Positions 12,171 through 23,976 of a DNA stretch of 63,925 bases are shown here, in pieces. The notes beneath the pieces are model-generated. The model did no database searches. It saw only the letters and a list, made by a program, of their open reading frames with translations, and was not told the DNA's origin. The DNA is taken from positions 975,790 to 1,039,714 of the forward strand of contig MNCI01015984.1 of the NCBI GenBank assembly GCA_015680685.1, in the 5' to 3' direction. This DNA comes from Gnetum montanum. Taxonomy: Eukaryota; Streptophyta; Gnetopsida; Gnetales; Gnetaceae. The translations under genes and the position numbers were made by a program. Positions within the stretch are counted from its first letter, which is position 1. Each line of letters starts with the position of its first letter.

Positions 12171-13904
12171 TACCTCATAACTTAGTAGGAAACATGAACT
12201 TAAGACATGAAAATAAACTAAAGTAGTAATATGGTCATAGTGAGCAAATTACTTGGAAGCCAAAATTACAAATAAAATACCATTTAAATCCAAATAAGGA
12301 TAGAATTTAAATAACTAGTATTATTTTGTCTACAAGAAAATCTATCATCAATTGAAAAACCATAAGTCTAAGACATGAAGATAAATAAAATACATCTATA
12401 ATTCTTCTTGTACCAATAGCACACAAAAGAATCACTAAATAGTCTACCAACCTACATCCTGAATAGTTAACACTTCAAGCTTCTTAAGCTTCACACAAAC
12501 TGCTAGGAACTTCAAGACTACATGTAAATGATACAAGAGGATGTTAAGTTAAATGATTGAGTAGGGAAGCATTACCAGAAATTTCATTATATTTGATTGC
12601 TAAGGATTGTTGATTAAAAGATGGTAAGCTAGGGAATTGTGGACAAGTAACATTAAGAAAAAAATCATCCAACAAAAATAAGTTTTCATCCACAAGATCT
12701 AAAAATTCTTAATTTAACATTCATAAAATTCAACAACTATTAAGAGTCTACCCACCACTACCAATAGTCAAAGATTTTGAAGGCTAGCATCATTATAATT
12801 TGTGTATCATAGGAATTAGTTGGCATGTGCATTTTCACAAATCTACTTATTTTCTTATTTATAGTTTTATTGTATTTTAGCTTTTATTAACACTCTCTAC
12901 TAGCCATCATAGTCCAACTATGTGCATCTATCCTAAAACCATGATAATTCTGAAGAAGACCTCCTCCTCAAAGGAGAGGATAGTAAGCCCTAACCTCTAT
13001 TTGTAATCCAAGTTAGGACCAATAAAAAATTGAGTTCATTATTGTAATCATTAGAAAGGACTACATAAAACCATCTTCAGTGCCCCTAACAGCCTACCAA
13101 TCCCTTATCCTCTAGTGATATCTCCTCAAGAATAATCACAATACCAATAACTATAAAATTCTCATATCAAGATAAAAGTAGTCATGTGAGCATCACAATT
13201 TCTAGATATCAAGAAAATCCTTTGGTGTTGGGTAACCATGAGACTTAGTAAAGACATCAAAATGTATAAGACTTTCTAGATGACATCTTACTTAGTGATG
13301 GACCCTCACTAACATGTTAGAAAGTTGCAGTTTCGATCACAAATAAAAACCCATAAAAATCCTAAATAGATTTATAAAAAGTAAATAAAAATTTTGGGAA
13401 GACAAATCTTATGAAAATAAACCCTAAGATAATCTCACTTTGATAAAATAGCCATTTTTCTATCCTAAAACTAGCAAATTTCCATATATTTTATGATTCA
13501 CTACAAAACCTTGGAATAGAACAAGAATCCACTAGAAAAATCCTAAATAAATTTAAAAAAATGAATAAAAATTACAAACACATAGAACTCTTCAAGATGA
13601 ACCTCATGGATTTTTTGGAATTTCAAAATGACTTCTCAATTATCCTAAAGCCACCAAATTGACAACACCCTAAACCACCAAATTGACAATATCCTAAATA
13701 ATCATAGAAAATTTAAAATTAGCATGAAAGCCTCAAGATCCTCAATACTACATCAAAAGTTCACAAAACCTATATGAAACTAAATTGCATGGCTCAATCT
13801 ATAAGAATGTCAAGTAATGTAATCCTACTTCTATATCTTATTATCTGCTCATATTTGCTTGCTTGTTCATATAACCTCTACCATTGCTACACTCTCCTAG
13901 CTAT
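12171..13904. other. AT-rich spacer, no gene seen
   Basis: No coding signature on either strand. The part 13330-13690 contains two diverged tandem copies of a unit of roughly 185 bp, recognisable by repeated AAAAATCCTAAATA and TATCCTAAA text. This is the left flank of the big nested element E5. Confidence 0.4.
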
Positions 13905-13909
13905 TATGA
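13905..13909. repeat. E5 left target-site duplication (TATGA)
   Basis: TATGA directly precedes the first base of the E5 LTR. The same five bases follow the E5 3' LTR at 62825-62829. Five-bp duplications are normal for Ty3/gypsy integrase. Confidence 0.75.
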
Positions 13910-14514
13910 CGATGAATCATCAGTTGGCTAGGGTATTTCTGATGCTACGTTGCATCTACGATATTGTTGATGCTATATCTCATCTGTTTGATAAAAATTC
14001 AATTTTTGTTCATCAATGATATCGTAGCAATGATATTGAATCTATGATGTCATTTATTTGATATCGTACAACATGCTACATCATCGTAGATGCGATATTG
14101 TGGGATGCATGTCTAGCTATAAATATAGCACTTGGGCACACAATCTAGAAAAATTTCATTCCACCCTTAGGTAGATTCTTCTAGTTTGTTTTCATAGTTT
14201 TAGCAATAGCATGAATGCTCCCAGTTTGGTGTTACAGAATTTTTATTCAAGTGAAGTATACTTGTGCACAGTTCATGATCGGAAATAAAGATCAAGATTG
14301 CTTTTCATGATTGCAACATCCACTTAGTTTTACTATTTTACTTACCATAGTTTTTACTATTTAATTAGTTTAATCATTTACATTTCCAAGTATTTTACTT
14401 TACTTGTTTATTAGTAAAGTGAAATGAATACGAGTAGTTTCAAGCATTTCGGTGTAATTATTTGGTAATCCTAGTAGTGTTATTGTTTGGTTTTCCTAGT
14501 AGCATAACACTTGA
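13910..14514 (+). repeat. E5 5' LTR, first part (interrupted by E3)
   Basis: Starts CGATGAATCATC (ancestral TG mutated to CG) and carries GATATC-like palindromes at about 13960-14100. TATA box GCTATAAATATAG is at 14116-14128 and an AATAAAGATCAAG poly(A) region is near 14285. U5 breaks off at CATAACACTTG where E3 is inserted, and the rest of the LTR resumes at 34558. Together the two parts give about 970 bp, close to the other LTRs of the family. Confidence 0.85.
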
Positions 14515-15462
14515 TGATGAATCATTAGTTGACTGGGATATCATTGATGCTATATTACATCTATTTGACAAAAATTCAATTTTTTGGTCAAATACAATAT
14601 CGTTGCTATGATATTGGAGCTACAATATCACATATTCAATATCAGAGCATATGCTACGTTATCAAATATCTGATATTGTGGGATGCATGCCTACCTATAA
14701 ATACAACACCTAGGCACATGATCTGAATAACGTTCATTCCATCCTTAGGTAGACTCTTTCAGTTTGTTTTCATAGTTTTGGTGATAATGAATGCCTTTAG
14801 TATGGTGTTGAGCAGTTGTATAGAATCTTTATTTGAGTGAAGTGTACTTAGGCACAATTCATGTCCAAAAATAAAGATCAAGATTTCTTTTCATCATTGT
14901 AGCATCCACTTAGTTTTACTATTTTACTTACCATAATTTTTACTATTTTCTTAGTTTAATCATTTACATTTCCAAGTACTTTACTTTTTTGTTCATTAGT
15001 AAAGTGGAATGAGTATTATTGGTTTCGAGTGTTTAAGTGTAATTGTTTGGTAATCCCAATAGTGTTATTTCTTAGTTCACCTAGTAGCATTATGCTTGGT
15101 AACTCAACAATAGTCACATGAGCCCAACACATGTACAATTAGCCAAGACCAGATACTCGTCACTCTAGGCTAGAGTAGATTTACATTACCATCATTACTT
15201 AGATTTATGATTAAATTTCATTCTCAATTATGTTTATTGTTAGGAGTAATCAAGACCTAACTACGTCAATTATCATATGCCTCACTCTGGACTAAACCAT
15301 ATGTGACACAGCTACCACTAGTCCAAGTGGGAAGACAATGTCCTACGATCAATGCTTAATAATCTAGATGCCACAACTCGTCCCATCCATGGAATTCGAT
15401 CAAATAATGCGTGAACACTAGTGATTGTTATTGTTGGGCATAGGGGTACCTATCATTCATCA
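14515..15462 (+). repeat. E3 5' LTR (complete)
   Basis: 948 bp, TGATGAATC...TTCATCA. U3 has palindromic GATATT/GATATC text at 14535-14690, the TATA box CCTATAAATA is at 14694-14703 and AATAAA at 14870-14875. U5 has two CTTGGTAAY-type repeats near 15050 and 15100. It closely resembles the interrupted LTR just upstream and the E3 3' LTR at 23977. The TSD pair is CTTGA before 14515 and CTTGG at 34558-34562. Confidence 0.9.
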
Positions 15463-15480
15463 TCAGCACCTTTGTTGGGG
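15463..15480 (+). promoter_or_regulatory. E3 primer binding site
   Basis: TCAGCACCTTTGTTGGGG follows the LTR end directly. It is a diverged form of the Athila-type PBS and corresponds in position to the better preserved one in E4. Confidence 0.7.
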
Positions 15481-15586
15481 ATGGTGTTAGTTATCTAGAT
15501 TAATTATATTATACAAATCACTGTAAATGTATTAACGATATATTTTTTAGAAAATATTAATATTTTAAGTGACACATGTTAAAAAC

Positions 15587-16510
15587 ATGTCTTCTTTACA
15601 TAAGATTAATAATGCATCATATGATGAAAACACTTGTAGGAAAAATGATAAGATCTATACTGAAGTGAATTGGAGTGAACAATCATAAGCAAGGATTTCC
15701 TATGCTCATTTAAACCCTTACTACACTCAAAGACTATCTTCAACTAATACAAACAATCCTAGAGAAGATGGATTAAGTCCTAGAACAAGGAGGGCCTCAA
15801 GGCCTAGGACCTTCTCCAACCTTAGAGATAAATCAAGGGATCATAGGGGGAGATATAGTAGCCATGGTAATTCTCCCAGTTTTCCATCTTCCTCTCCCTC
15901 TTCCACATCTAGTTCTGATGAAGCTGAATGTATGTATAGAAATAGAGATTCATTAAGGGGTTAAGATAAAGATAGAAGTAGAAATAAACAAGATCGTCAA
16001 TGTGAGCATGAATGAAATCATCATAATTAGACAAATATAAATAGAAATAATTACCACAGCATGTCTGATGATGATGAACCCTTGTTGGCTACTAGGAGCA
16101 TGACATAGATAATAGAGGTAGTTAGAATACCCCACATGCATCAAAGGAAAAGTCGCATCAAAAGGCTTGATATGAATAACATTCCTAAATTTGTAGAAGA
16201 CTATATAATTCAAATTGAAAACATCACTTACAAGCCTTCCATGATGCATGCACCTTGAAGAACATCGAGAATGAGTGGCAAAAGCTTAAGCTCTTTCCTA
16301 GGATACTAGTTGACAAAGTTAAAAGTTGGTATAGATCATTGGAGCCAGATTCAATCCACTGATGGTTCACAATGCTTGAGCTCTTCAATGAGAAATACCA
16401 AACCTATGAGAGAGTGTCCAATTTAAAAAAAAATCCCAAGGGTGGAATTAAGAAAATCATGAACCCTTGAACAGATACTATTCTCTACTAAATAGATGTC
16501 TAGGTCATGG
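15587..16510 (+). pseudogene. E3 gag, 5' half
   Basis: ATG at 15587 begins M-S-S-L-H-K. A basic/Ser-rich region follows (S-R-D-H-R-G-R-Y-S-S and a poly-Ser tract near 15880-15915), then the capsid-like core with I-K-R-L-D-M-N-N-I-P-K-F near 16160-16200. Several TAG/TGA codons and a frameshift are present. The frame is split at 16510 by the 3-kb TGTTG...CAACA insertion and resumes at 19532. It was part of a non-autonomous element that kept gag but lost most of pol. Confidence 0.8.
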
Positions 16511-19500
16511 TGTTGGCGACCGTTTGGGACGCGACCACCAACGAGTGTCCTCGAACAGGATTTAGGTGCTTACTGGTCTTCTGGCAACACCAAGGCCTAG
16601 ATACCTCCAAATAGACTTAGTAGTTAATGTGAGTATGTGTGTGTGTTGTTGCAGTGTGTAGTTGTGAAACATGAAATGATTGAGTTGTGTGTAAACTACA
16701 AATGACTTATCTTAAAGAGATTCAGCCAACTTTGCCAAGTACTGTGAGTTGTTGAGANNNNNNNNNNNNNNNNNNNNNNNNNNNNNNNNNNNNNNNNNNN
16801 NNNNNNNNNNNNNNNNNNNNNNNNNNNNNNNNNNNNNNNNNNNNNNNNNNNNNNNNNNNNNNNNNNNNNNNNNNNNNNNNNNNNNNNNNNNNNNNNNNNN
16901 NNNNNNNNNNNNNNNNNNNNNNNNNNNNNNNNNNNNNNNNNNNNNNNNNNNNNNNNNNNNNNNNNNNNNNNNNNNNNNNNNNNNNNNNNNNNNNNNNNNN
17001 NNNNNNNNNNNNNNNNNNNNNNNNNNNNNNNNNNNNNNNNNNNNNNNNNNNNNNNNNNNNNNNNNNNNNNNNNNNNNNNNNNNNNNNNNNNNNNNNNNNN
17101 NNNNNNNNNNNNNNNNNNNNNNNNNNNNNNNNNNNNNNNNNNNNNNNNNNNNNNNNNNNNNNNNNNNNNNNNNNNNNNNNNNNNNNNNNNNNNNNNNNNN
17201 NNNNNNNNNNNNNNNNNNNNNNNNNNNNNNNNNNNNNNNNNNNNNNNNNNNNNNNNNNNNNNNNNNNNNNNNNNNNNNNNNNNNNNNNNNNNNNNNNNNN
17301 NNNNNNNNNNNNNNNNNNNNNNNNNNNNNNNNNNNNNNNNNNNNNNNNNNNNNNNNNNNNNNNNNNNNNNNNNNNNNNNNNNNNNNNNNNNNNNNNNNNN
17401 NNAAATAAAAAATAATAAGCATAACTCACAGGACTATGATAAAGAGGCTGAAATCTTTTCTTTAGCCAGTCATCTTACAAGCAATCTTTCATGCTTTCTT
17501 CTTTACAAATGCTCTTCCAAGAGCCAAAGTGAGTGATCCCAAGTGTCCCCCAAAAGTGTCCCCAAGTGTATAATGATTTTATTCTAACCCTGAAGCCTTT
17601 TTATAGGGTTCAAAAGGTAGTTACATACTTTAAAATATCTTAGCTAACTTCTCTCCCAAGTAAGAAAGTTATAACTTGCCCAACAAGTTAGGAGATTACT
17701 TGCCCAACCAATTAGGAAATTACTTGCCCAACAAGTTAGGAAGTTGTAACTTGTACATAAGGTTAGGAGAAAATCATGCTAACATTGGCGTGTGTATATA
17801 TTATAAATATTGTGTTAATAAGCCTATATAATAATTTTTAAAATAAATCCAAGATCGCTAATTTATTTTAATTTTTTATTTAAGATTTTAATTTCTAAAT
17901 GTTATTAAGCCCTAGTAATTCTCATGAAAGTAATCTAGCATTAGCTATTAGCTATAATTAAAATTGATTAATTTTAATTTAATTTCTCTATGTTATAGTT
18001 TTGGATTTTTAAATAGTCGATAACAACACTTGCCATTGTGAAACCCAAGGTATCATTGATGCGGAGCTTACGACGGTTTTGTCCTCTGTTTCTCTATCCC
18101 TTCTTCCTTGATTTTCTTGCATTATTTTAAATAGCAAAACAAGTGGTTGCGGTTGCATTTGACATCTGGAACAATGTCATCTCCTTTTTTTTCTAATAGC
18201 ACCATCGAAACAGCAAGCGTAGGCAGTGGCATGGGCTCTGGCTTGTTTTAACCGAAGGAGATAACATGTTGATGTTGCCTTCATCTTTGTGGATAAAACA
18301 TTCATCACAATTCCAGCGCCCAATGGAAAGGTAACTATTAATGGTGTAGGTCTCCCTGGTTAAGCGTATAACTAGCAACGATGCCACTAGATGCAGATGC
18401 ATTTCTTTCATGATTCCATCGAGTACAATCTACCACTGAATCAAGTTCTGCTTTGGCTCGTTCCATTGACACGGGGTTTCAGAGAGACTCTATGAGTCCA
18501 CATTTCATAAGAGTTGCAAAGCTTTCGGTTCTGCCCCGTTGTACCTTTCATAACCATGTTGCTGCTAGCTTCCTTATCCTCCGTCCACGCAGTGTGGAGC
18601 AAGGCCTTGGCCCTGGCTAGCGTGCATGTGCTCAGCATCGTAAAAAATCTTGATCAAAACACAGGCATAGTTGCCGCTGCTACAGGAGATCCCTCTTTTG
18701 ACGCATAGGAAGATAAGTAATTAATGCGATGATGGAGGATTTCGTCAGGATCGAACCCTAGGCGCTGTCTCACGCGTCTGGTACTGCTAAACCTCTGGAC
18801 ACAGTGTCCTGGAGGTCTATTAGGGATCCTTAAACCATGCTCTACTTCTGTCACCATTTCAGGCTCCTCCTGCTTTTTTGTTTTGCAGCAGACATAACCC
18901 TGAATATTGAACAATTCAAGCACAGGAATAAAATATTGCCAAGATTCAGCACACCATTGAACACAAACAGCTACTCGATCATCTTTCAGAGCTCTTGCGG
19001 CCCAACCCTATGATCAGGAGCGTCGGTGTTTCAGCCAACAGTTTGATTGGCTCACCGCGGTTAATACGAATGGTAGAAAGGGCATGTTTGCTTTCTCCAT
19101 GGTTGATATTTTCCAACATCTCCAAACCTTTAAATATTATATATTACTTTAAAATATATTCTACACAGTCTTGCCATGTTTCAGTCCATCGAATGTCCTT
19201 TTCATATTGTAAAGTTTTAATCTCCATTGTTGGCCTTTAGATCGATGTTTTGTGCATATTTTGTCTGTAGCTTAACCTTGAATCGCGCTGTTGTCTTTAT
19301 ATAACCGCGTTTCCTCAGGAATAATTTAGCACTTTAATTTTATATCCCGAGAAGGTCTTGACATCATTTTTTCTTTACAGTGAGTAACTTCTCCAAACCA
19401 TCCATCAACCCATAACCTTAAAGCCACATGTTTTATTTCCAACTTTTTAACCATACATAGTTTTACAAGTTGTCTTTTCCCAGTATCTACTCTTGCTGTC

Positions 19501-19526
19501 CCATGAAATGGCCAAATGTGGCAACA
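16511..19526 (-). mobile_element. 3-kb LTR-type insertion (solo long LTR candidate) in E3 gag
   Basis: The unit starts TGTTGGCGACC and ends TGTGGCAACA. It is flanked by an exact 5-bp duplication CATGG (16506-16510 and 19527-19531) and cleanly interrupts gag. TG...CA ends plus a 5-bp TSD indicate an LTR retrotransposon product. On the minus strand CCTATAAAAAGG (17596-17607) looks like the promoter, and the following stretch to 16511 looks like R-U5. No gag or pol and no second LTR copy is visible, so a solo LTR is the best reading; a non-autonomous element is the alternative. The upstream half (18040-19130) is GC-richer than its surroundings. A 24-bp tandem repeat occurs three times at 17674-17745. 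Confidence 0.7.
16758..17402. other. Assembly gap (645 N)
   Basis: A run of N from 16758 to 17402 lies inside the 3-kb insertion. Open frames reported across it are meaningless. Confidence 0.99.
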
Positions 19527-19531
19527 CATGG

Positions 19532-20640
19532 ATTTTCTCAAAAAGAGTAACTTTTCCACATCATAGATGGACTTCATAACGAAACAAGAAAGACCCTTGG
19601 GATTTATGCCCAAGATCAATTATCTAAATTAAAAGCCCCTTAGATACAAAGGCTAATCAAATAAGTGGCAAAAGAAGAAGGAGAGCTATGTCAACAAGAG
19701 AATGTAGAGGGATATAATTGGAATCCAACTCTTCAAAAGAAAGGGATCCATATCTATGATAAGGAAAAAGAGGTAGCTCTTAATGAGGTGATTTCACATC
19801 AAACCTTGCCAATAAAAAAGTCTATTACTGAGTTTAAAGCAAGGATAAATAAGATGTGGAAGTTGATGAATGAAATAGTAACAACTTTTGTGAAAACCAT
19901 AGAGGAGAAGGTGGTGCAAAGCAAATTAAGTAATCAAAACAAGAAGAGGAAAAAAAACAAAGAAGTAAGTAGAACACTTATTGGAAAAAAGGAAAAATAG
20001 CTGTAGTAGAAGAGGCTATAAACTCAATCACAAAAGAGGATGATAAATGTGACATTTGCCAATATGACCATCCAAAGGGCTATTGCCCAGTTATGTTACA
20101 TCAACAAGAGTTTGAGGCTTTTGCTCTGAATCCCAAGTTCGTACAAAAGAAAATGCCTAGGAAATTACCTTACAATGTAATTATAGACAATCCTACCACT
20201 AACCATACTATTTCAATGGGATGTCTTATTAGCCTCAACACTATTACCAACCGCAATGGCAAAACTCATAGTTGTGGGGGATGCGATCAACAAACCAACA
20301 ATACCCTTATTGCTAGCTAGATCCATATGACTACTATGTTTGACAATCTATTTCTCCGTATGGTTGTACTTTTTCTACCTCGAATCACTACTACCACTCT
20401 CTTGAGAATCATCAACCTGCAACATCTCTTCTGGGATCACCATCTCAAACCTCTCATCCTCTATGACATCCTCAATATTCTCATACTTCCCTCCACCATA
20501 TGTCACCACCAACAACACAAGGAGGATTAACATCACAACATCAATGGAAGAATGCCACTTGTACTATGAACATACAAGTAAATGATAATGTTATTGGATC
20601 TCAGCAAAAGTCTTGAAAATGTCCTTTCTTTAGGATAGTT
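19532..20640 (+). pseudogene. E3 gag, 3' half, with intact zinc knuckle
   Basis: Gag resumes after the insertion with S-Q-K-E-like text, H-I-I-D-G-L-H-N and E-T-L-G-F-M-P-K-type sequence (19540-19620). A Lys/Glu-rich helical region follows (19665-20000). The zinc knuckle at 20048-20086 is intact: C-D-I-C-Q-Y-D-H-P-K-G-Y-C, spacing CX2CX3HX4C. A Tyr/Pro-rich tail runs to about 20530. Knuckles of this kind bind genomic RNA. One-base shifts move the frame between blocks. Confidence 0.8.
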
Positions 20641-21297
20641 TCCACACATGGGCACAAAACTCATAGACCTATTGGCTTATCAAAACTTTCACAAGGCAAG
20701 CCAAGTGCAACATCCTTCCTCACCAAAACAAATTCTACCAATCTGACGCAAGAGTCAACACCCATTACCACTCCAATGTAAAACATAATAGATGAACCTA
20801 TCATTGTGGAAAGACAATCAATTCTATGCATTACTACTGAAAAAGAAGGGTGCAGTTGTGGACCAACTTTCCATAATGTCAACATAGTCATTACACTAAC
20901 CCACAAAAAATGTGAAAAACAAGTGTGGGCACAAGAGAGAGCAAGGGCCACTAAACCAAAAGACATCTAGTGTCTAACAACTAAGAACTTTCAATTATCC
21001 AAAACATGCATGGAAACATGTAAACCACTTATTAATTCCCATTCTAAGAAAATGACCCTAACTAAGAACTTACAAATGGAAATACTAAACCACAATCATA
21101 CACCAACAAAAAGAGGAACTAAATACTTAGATGATCAAAATTCCACTACCATCAAAATTACATGTGATAATAATAGAAAAATTAAATCAATAAATATGGT
21201 AAGTGAATCACATAAAGTGTATGATCTAGGAGTCATAGGGAGCATTTTCCAAACACTCTCCCATGAGTTCAGTCATGGGGGAGACACTTTACCCTGA
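20641..21297 (+). pseudogene. E3 pol remnant with large internal deletion
   Basis: Only fragments of pol remain. A piece like the post-protease linker (E-G-C-S-C around 20850 and L-T-T-K-N-F-Q-L-S-K-T-C-M-E at 20970-21015) is joined to a segment ending H-E-F-S-H-G-G-D-T-L-P at 21297, the usual end of pol. The protease core, RT, RNase H and integrase are missing. E5 has the same arrangement (36536-36896), so the deletion predates the insertion of at least one copy. Alternative view: the tail is a short replacement coding region of unknown role. Confidence 0.65.
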
Positions 21298-22880
21298 TTC
21301 CAAAATTAATAAGTGCTTTTTCATTTTTTGTTTTACAATTATTTTTCTTTTACTTTTCCTATTTCTTAATAGAATTTTTCCTATTCTTTTATATCTTTCA
21401 TATTCTTTGACTTCTTCTTTTTCTTTCACATTTTTCATTTCTTCAATTTTTGATATTCTTTAATATCTTTCAATTCTTTGACATTTTCTATTCTTTTAAT
21501 ATTTTTCATTCTTTATCCTTTTTCACAATTCTTACTATCTTTTCATTTCTTTTATACTTCATTTTAAACCCTTTGTAAATAATTTTCAATTTTGAATAAA
21601 CCACATAGAATAAAGCAAGATGTAGTCTCAATAAGGTGAAGATTTCTTTATGTTATAAAATCATAAGGGACTAATTATTTGTATAGTGAGACCACAACAC
21701 CCATCCATCCATTACAATAATAAAGGTTCTTACCGTGGCCATAATGATATTATTTCCATCATAAAACCAAGAATAAACTTGTGATCATTATGCTTGGACT
21801 AAAAAGTGAAGAACCAAGTGGGAATGCAAAGGATGTGGCATCAAGGCAATTTGTGGATTCTCTTGAATTGTTGCTGTGAGTTCTATCCTATTGCTAAGGA
21901 AGTATTATATCCTTGTAGATCTAAGAAAAATGGGGGAAAGAGTAAAATAAGTGCTACCTTACCATGTCACTAGAAAGACATGTTACCCATGATTAATGGT
22001 AGTTCTTTGGTAAGGTTGACACAGATAAAAATAAAAGAGCATAGAATAAATTTCTAGGGGTTCCACTAGAAAGGAATGTTACCCATGCCTAGAGGTAGGT
22101 AGCTTCTCAAAAATCCAAAAAAATAAAAAAAGTTCCATGAATAAACTTCTCCCTTGGACAAAACACGAAGTGATGATACTCCTTGCAATAGTGATGGTCT
22201 TATGGTTGTAAATCCATGAGATGAAGCAATACAGTGTCACTAAAATGTGGTCTAGACTCAGTTTGAATCTTGGAAAGAAAGGCTAATGATTACTTTGACC
22301 ACCAATAAATACAAGAATTCATTATGCCTATGGTAAGATACCTTACGTCCTAAGTTTAGCAATCCTTTCTCTAGTCCATCTCACCTCACTGTATATTTAA
22401 TCATAACTTGTGATTTTGTATAATATAACATTATTTTCCAATTTGGTGATAGTAACATGTGTGTTTTGCTAAATAGGTGTGTCTTACATTCAACTCCTTG
22501 AGTGCCTAAGGACACTTTTAGGTGTGGTTATACAAGGGCATTAAGGGCTGAAGCCTACTTTGGGGAGGATCCACTTGTATAACTCTTGTATTTCATATTT
22601 TCCAAGTAATTTGACATCATCTTGTGCCTTCCAAGATCATCCAAAATATAATAAATACTGCTTGTAATCTCTAATACCTTATCTATACATCATAAATTCA
22701 TTACCCATCTCTTGTCCATACAATAAACTTTCACTATATGAGACTCCTTCTTCAGAAACTTTGAATGCCAAATTTTTGAATTAATGGCCATGACCTCTAG
22801 ATAATCTTTACACCTTTCAAATATTCCATTTGACCCATTTTTTCCAAGAAAAATCAATGAGAAATTTAAACTCTTTAATG
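21298..22880 (+). other. E3 3' non-coding region
   Basis: No coding capacity. It begins with a U-rich stretch (21305-21590). Near 22500-22565 it holds the family motif GGGCATTAAGGGC followed by CTTTGGGGAGGATCCA. The same order occurs in E4, E5, E6 and E7 between pol and the 3' LTR. Confidence 0.6.
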
Positions 22881-22970
22881 GTGATGTCGTAGGCACCTAT
22901 AATGTCGTATCTACGATATATGATCTACAATGTCGCGCATATAAAAATAGTATATATATGTGCAGGAGTT
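22881..22970 (+). promoter_or_regulatory. E3 internal promoter-like segment before ORF3
   Basis: A cluster of diverged palindromes (GATGTCGTAGGCACCTA, TCTACGATATATGATC) is followed by TATAAAAATAGTATATATA at 22940-22959. The same module, with the shared text TGATRTCGTAGGCACCTA, occurs in E5 at 57983. It resembles the U3-TATA layout of the LTR but lies about 1.1 kb inside the 3' LTR and about 0.5 kb before ORF3. Promoter function is inferred. Confidence 0.5.
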
Positions 22971-23419
22971 AGTCCAATTTTTTATCTCTCATTTGTATCA
23001 AAAGAAGCTTTTGTAGTTTTTCTTTTGCCCTCTTGCACACTAGCTTTCAGAGGCCATAAATTTTCCCTCATAGATCCAATTTTCAAAATTCTTAAATCCT
23101 ATTAATCCCAAAGTGTTCAACTTAGTTGTGGGGGGTGCATTGCGCGATATAAATGAAAATTTGAAAATTTCAGCCAAAAATTCTTAATGTCAAAAGATAC
23201 TATAAAGGGTAAGAACAAAGAGATAATAAGAACCTTAAAATTAATAAATCAAACTAAGGCTAGGAAGATTTAGATAATGCTCCTAATAGACCATATCAAC
23301 TACTTTAGGCCATAATAAGCAAGGAAAACGATAGAAGGTCAAAAGTAACTACAAGATATAACACTTAAGGGTTTCCTTTTTTGCAAATTTTTCTAACTTA
23401 CAATCATAATATGACATAA

Positions 23420-23880
23420 ACTTGATCTAACCAAGGGTATCAGCAAGGTAGAAAAGTACTAATAATTGATAGGAACACACTAATATTTTCAAATGCTTGT
23501 TGATTACAACTGGTCCCAAAGAGACAACCAAAAGGAGGACCTTCACAACATGAAAGTTGTAAAGATGCAACTCCAAGCATCTCCATTATGACCCATACTA
23601 ACCAATAGTGGTGAATGGTACTTAGGAGAAATGTATCAATTCTGGTGAAATAAATAAGTAGATGCAATAGTTAAAACTGAGGAAGTCTATGTCATACTTA
23701 GTAGAGGGAGCATATGGGAAAGAAGACAAGGATAGAAGAGGAAAAACTTTAGGCACTTCTGAACAGATATCATTTCTAAATGCTTGAAAATAGAGTGAAG
23801 AAGTTGAATGAAGAGTTTCCACCACCCGAATTATGAACTACATCTATGTCATTTTTGTACACACCACTGCGGCACTTAAA
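23420..23880 (+). pseudogene. E3 ORF3 remnant (internally deleted)
   Basis: Short relic of the extra ORF seen full length in E5 and E8. The part around 23600-23690 (E-K-C-I-N-S-G-like text and V-K-T-E-E-V-Y) matches the E5 region around 58950-59030. Right after it comes a piece resembling the C-terminal E-E-F-P-P-P-E-L. The globular domain and coiled coil between them are gone. Confidence 0.5.
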
Positions 23881-23960
23881 GTTAGTCAATAATCCCATAC
23901 CTTCCTAATATTTTGTAAGAAGCTCATTCCTCCTTTTGTTCACTCGAAGATGAGATTTTA

Positions 23961-23976
23961 GTTAGTCGTGGGGGTA
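23961..23976 (+). promoter_or_regulatory. E3 polypurine tract
   Basis: GTTAGTCGTGGGGGTA directly precedes the 3' LTR. In this family the plus-strand primer is the short G-run, as in E4, E6, E7, E8 and E5. Confidence 0.65.

Noticed and set aside
13774-14019. Small frames over LTR starts (also 14529-14726)
   Set aside because: They cover U3 of LTRs and change between copies; non-coding.
16712-17429. Long open frames of X residues
   Set aside because: They run through the assembly gap of N and have no meaning.
18748-18757. GGTTCGATCC as a tRNA or SINE B box
   Set aside because: No convincing A box at the right distance and no cloverleaf, so no RNA gene is called.
18193-18923. Several short frames suggesting a host gene
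   Set aside because: They lie in the GC-richer half of the 3-kb insertion, overlap on both strands, show no domain I recognise and have no consistent exon pattern. Kept only as a finding about composition.
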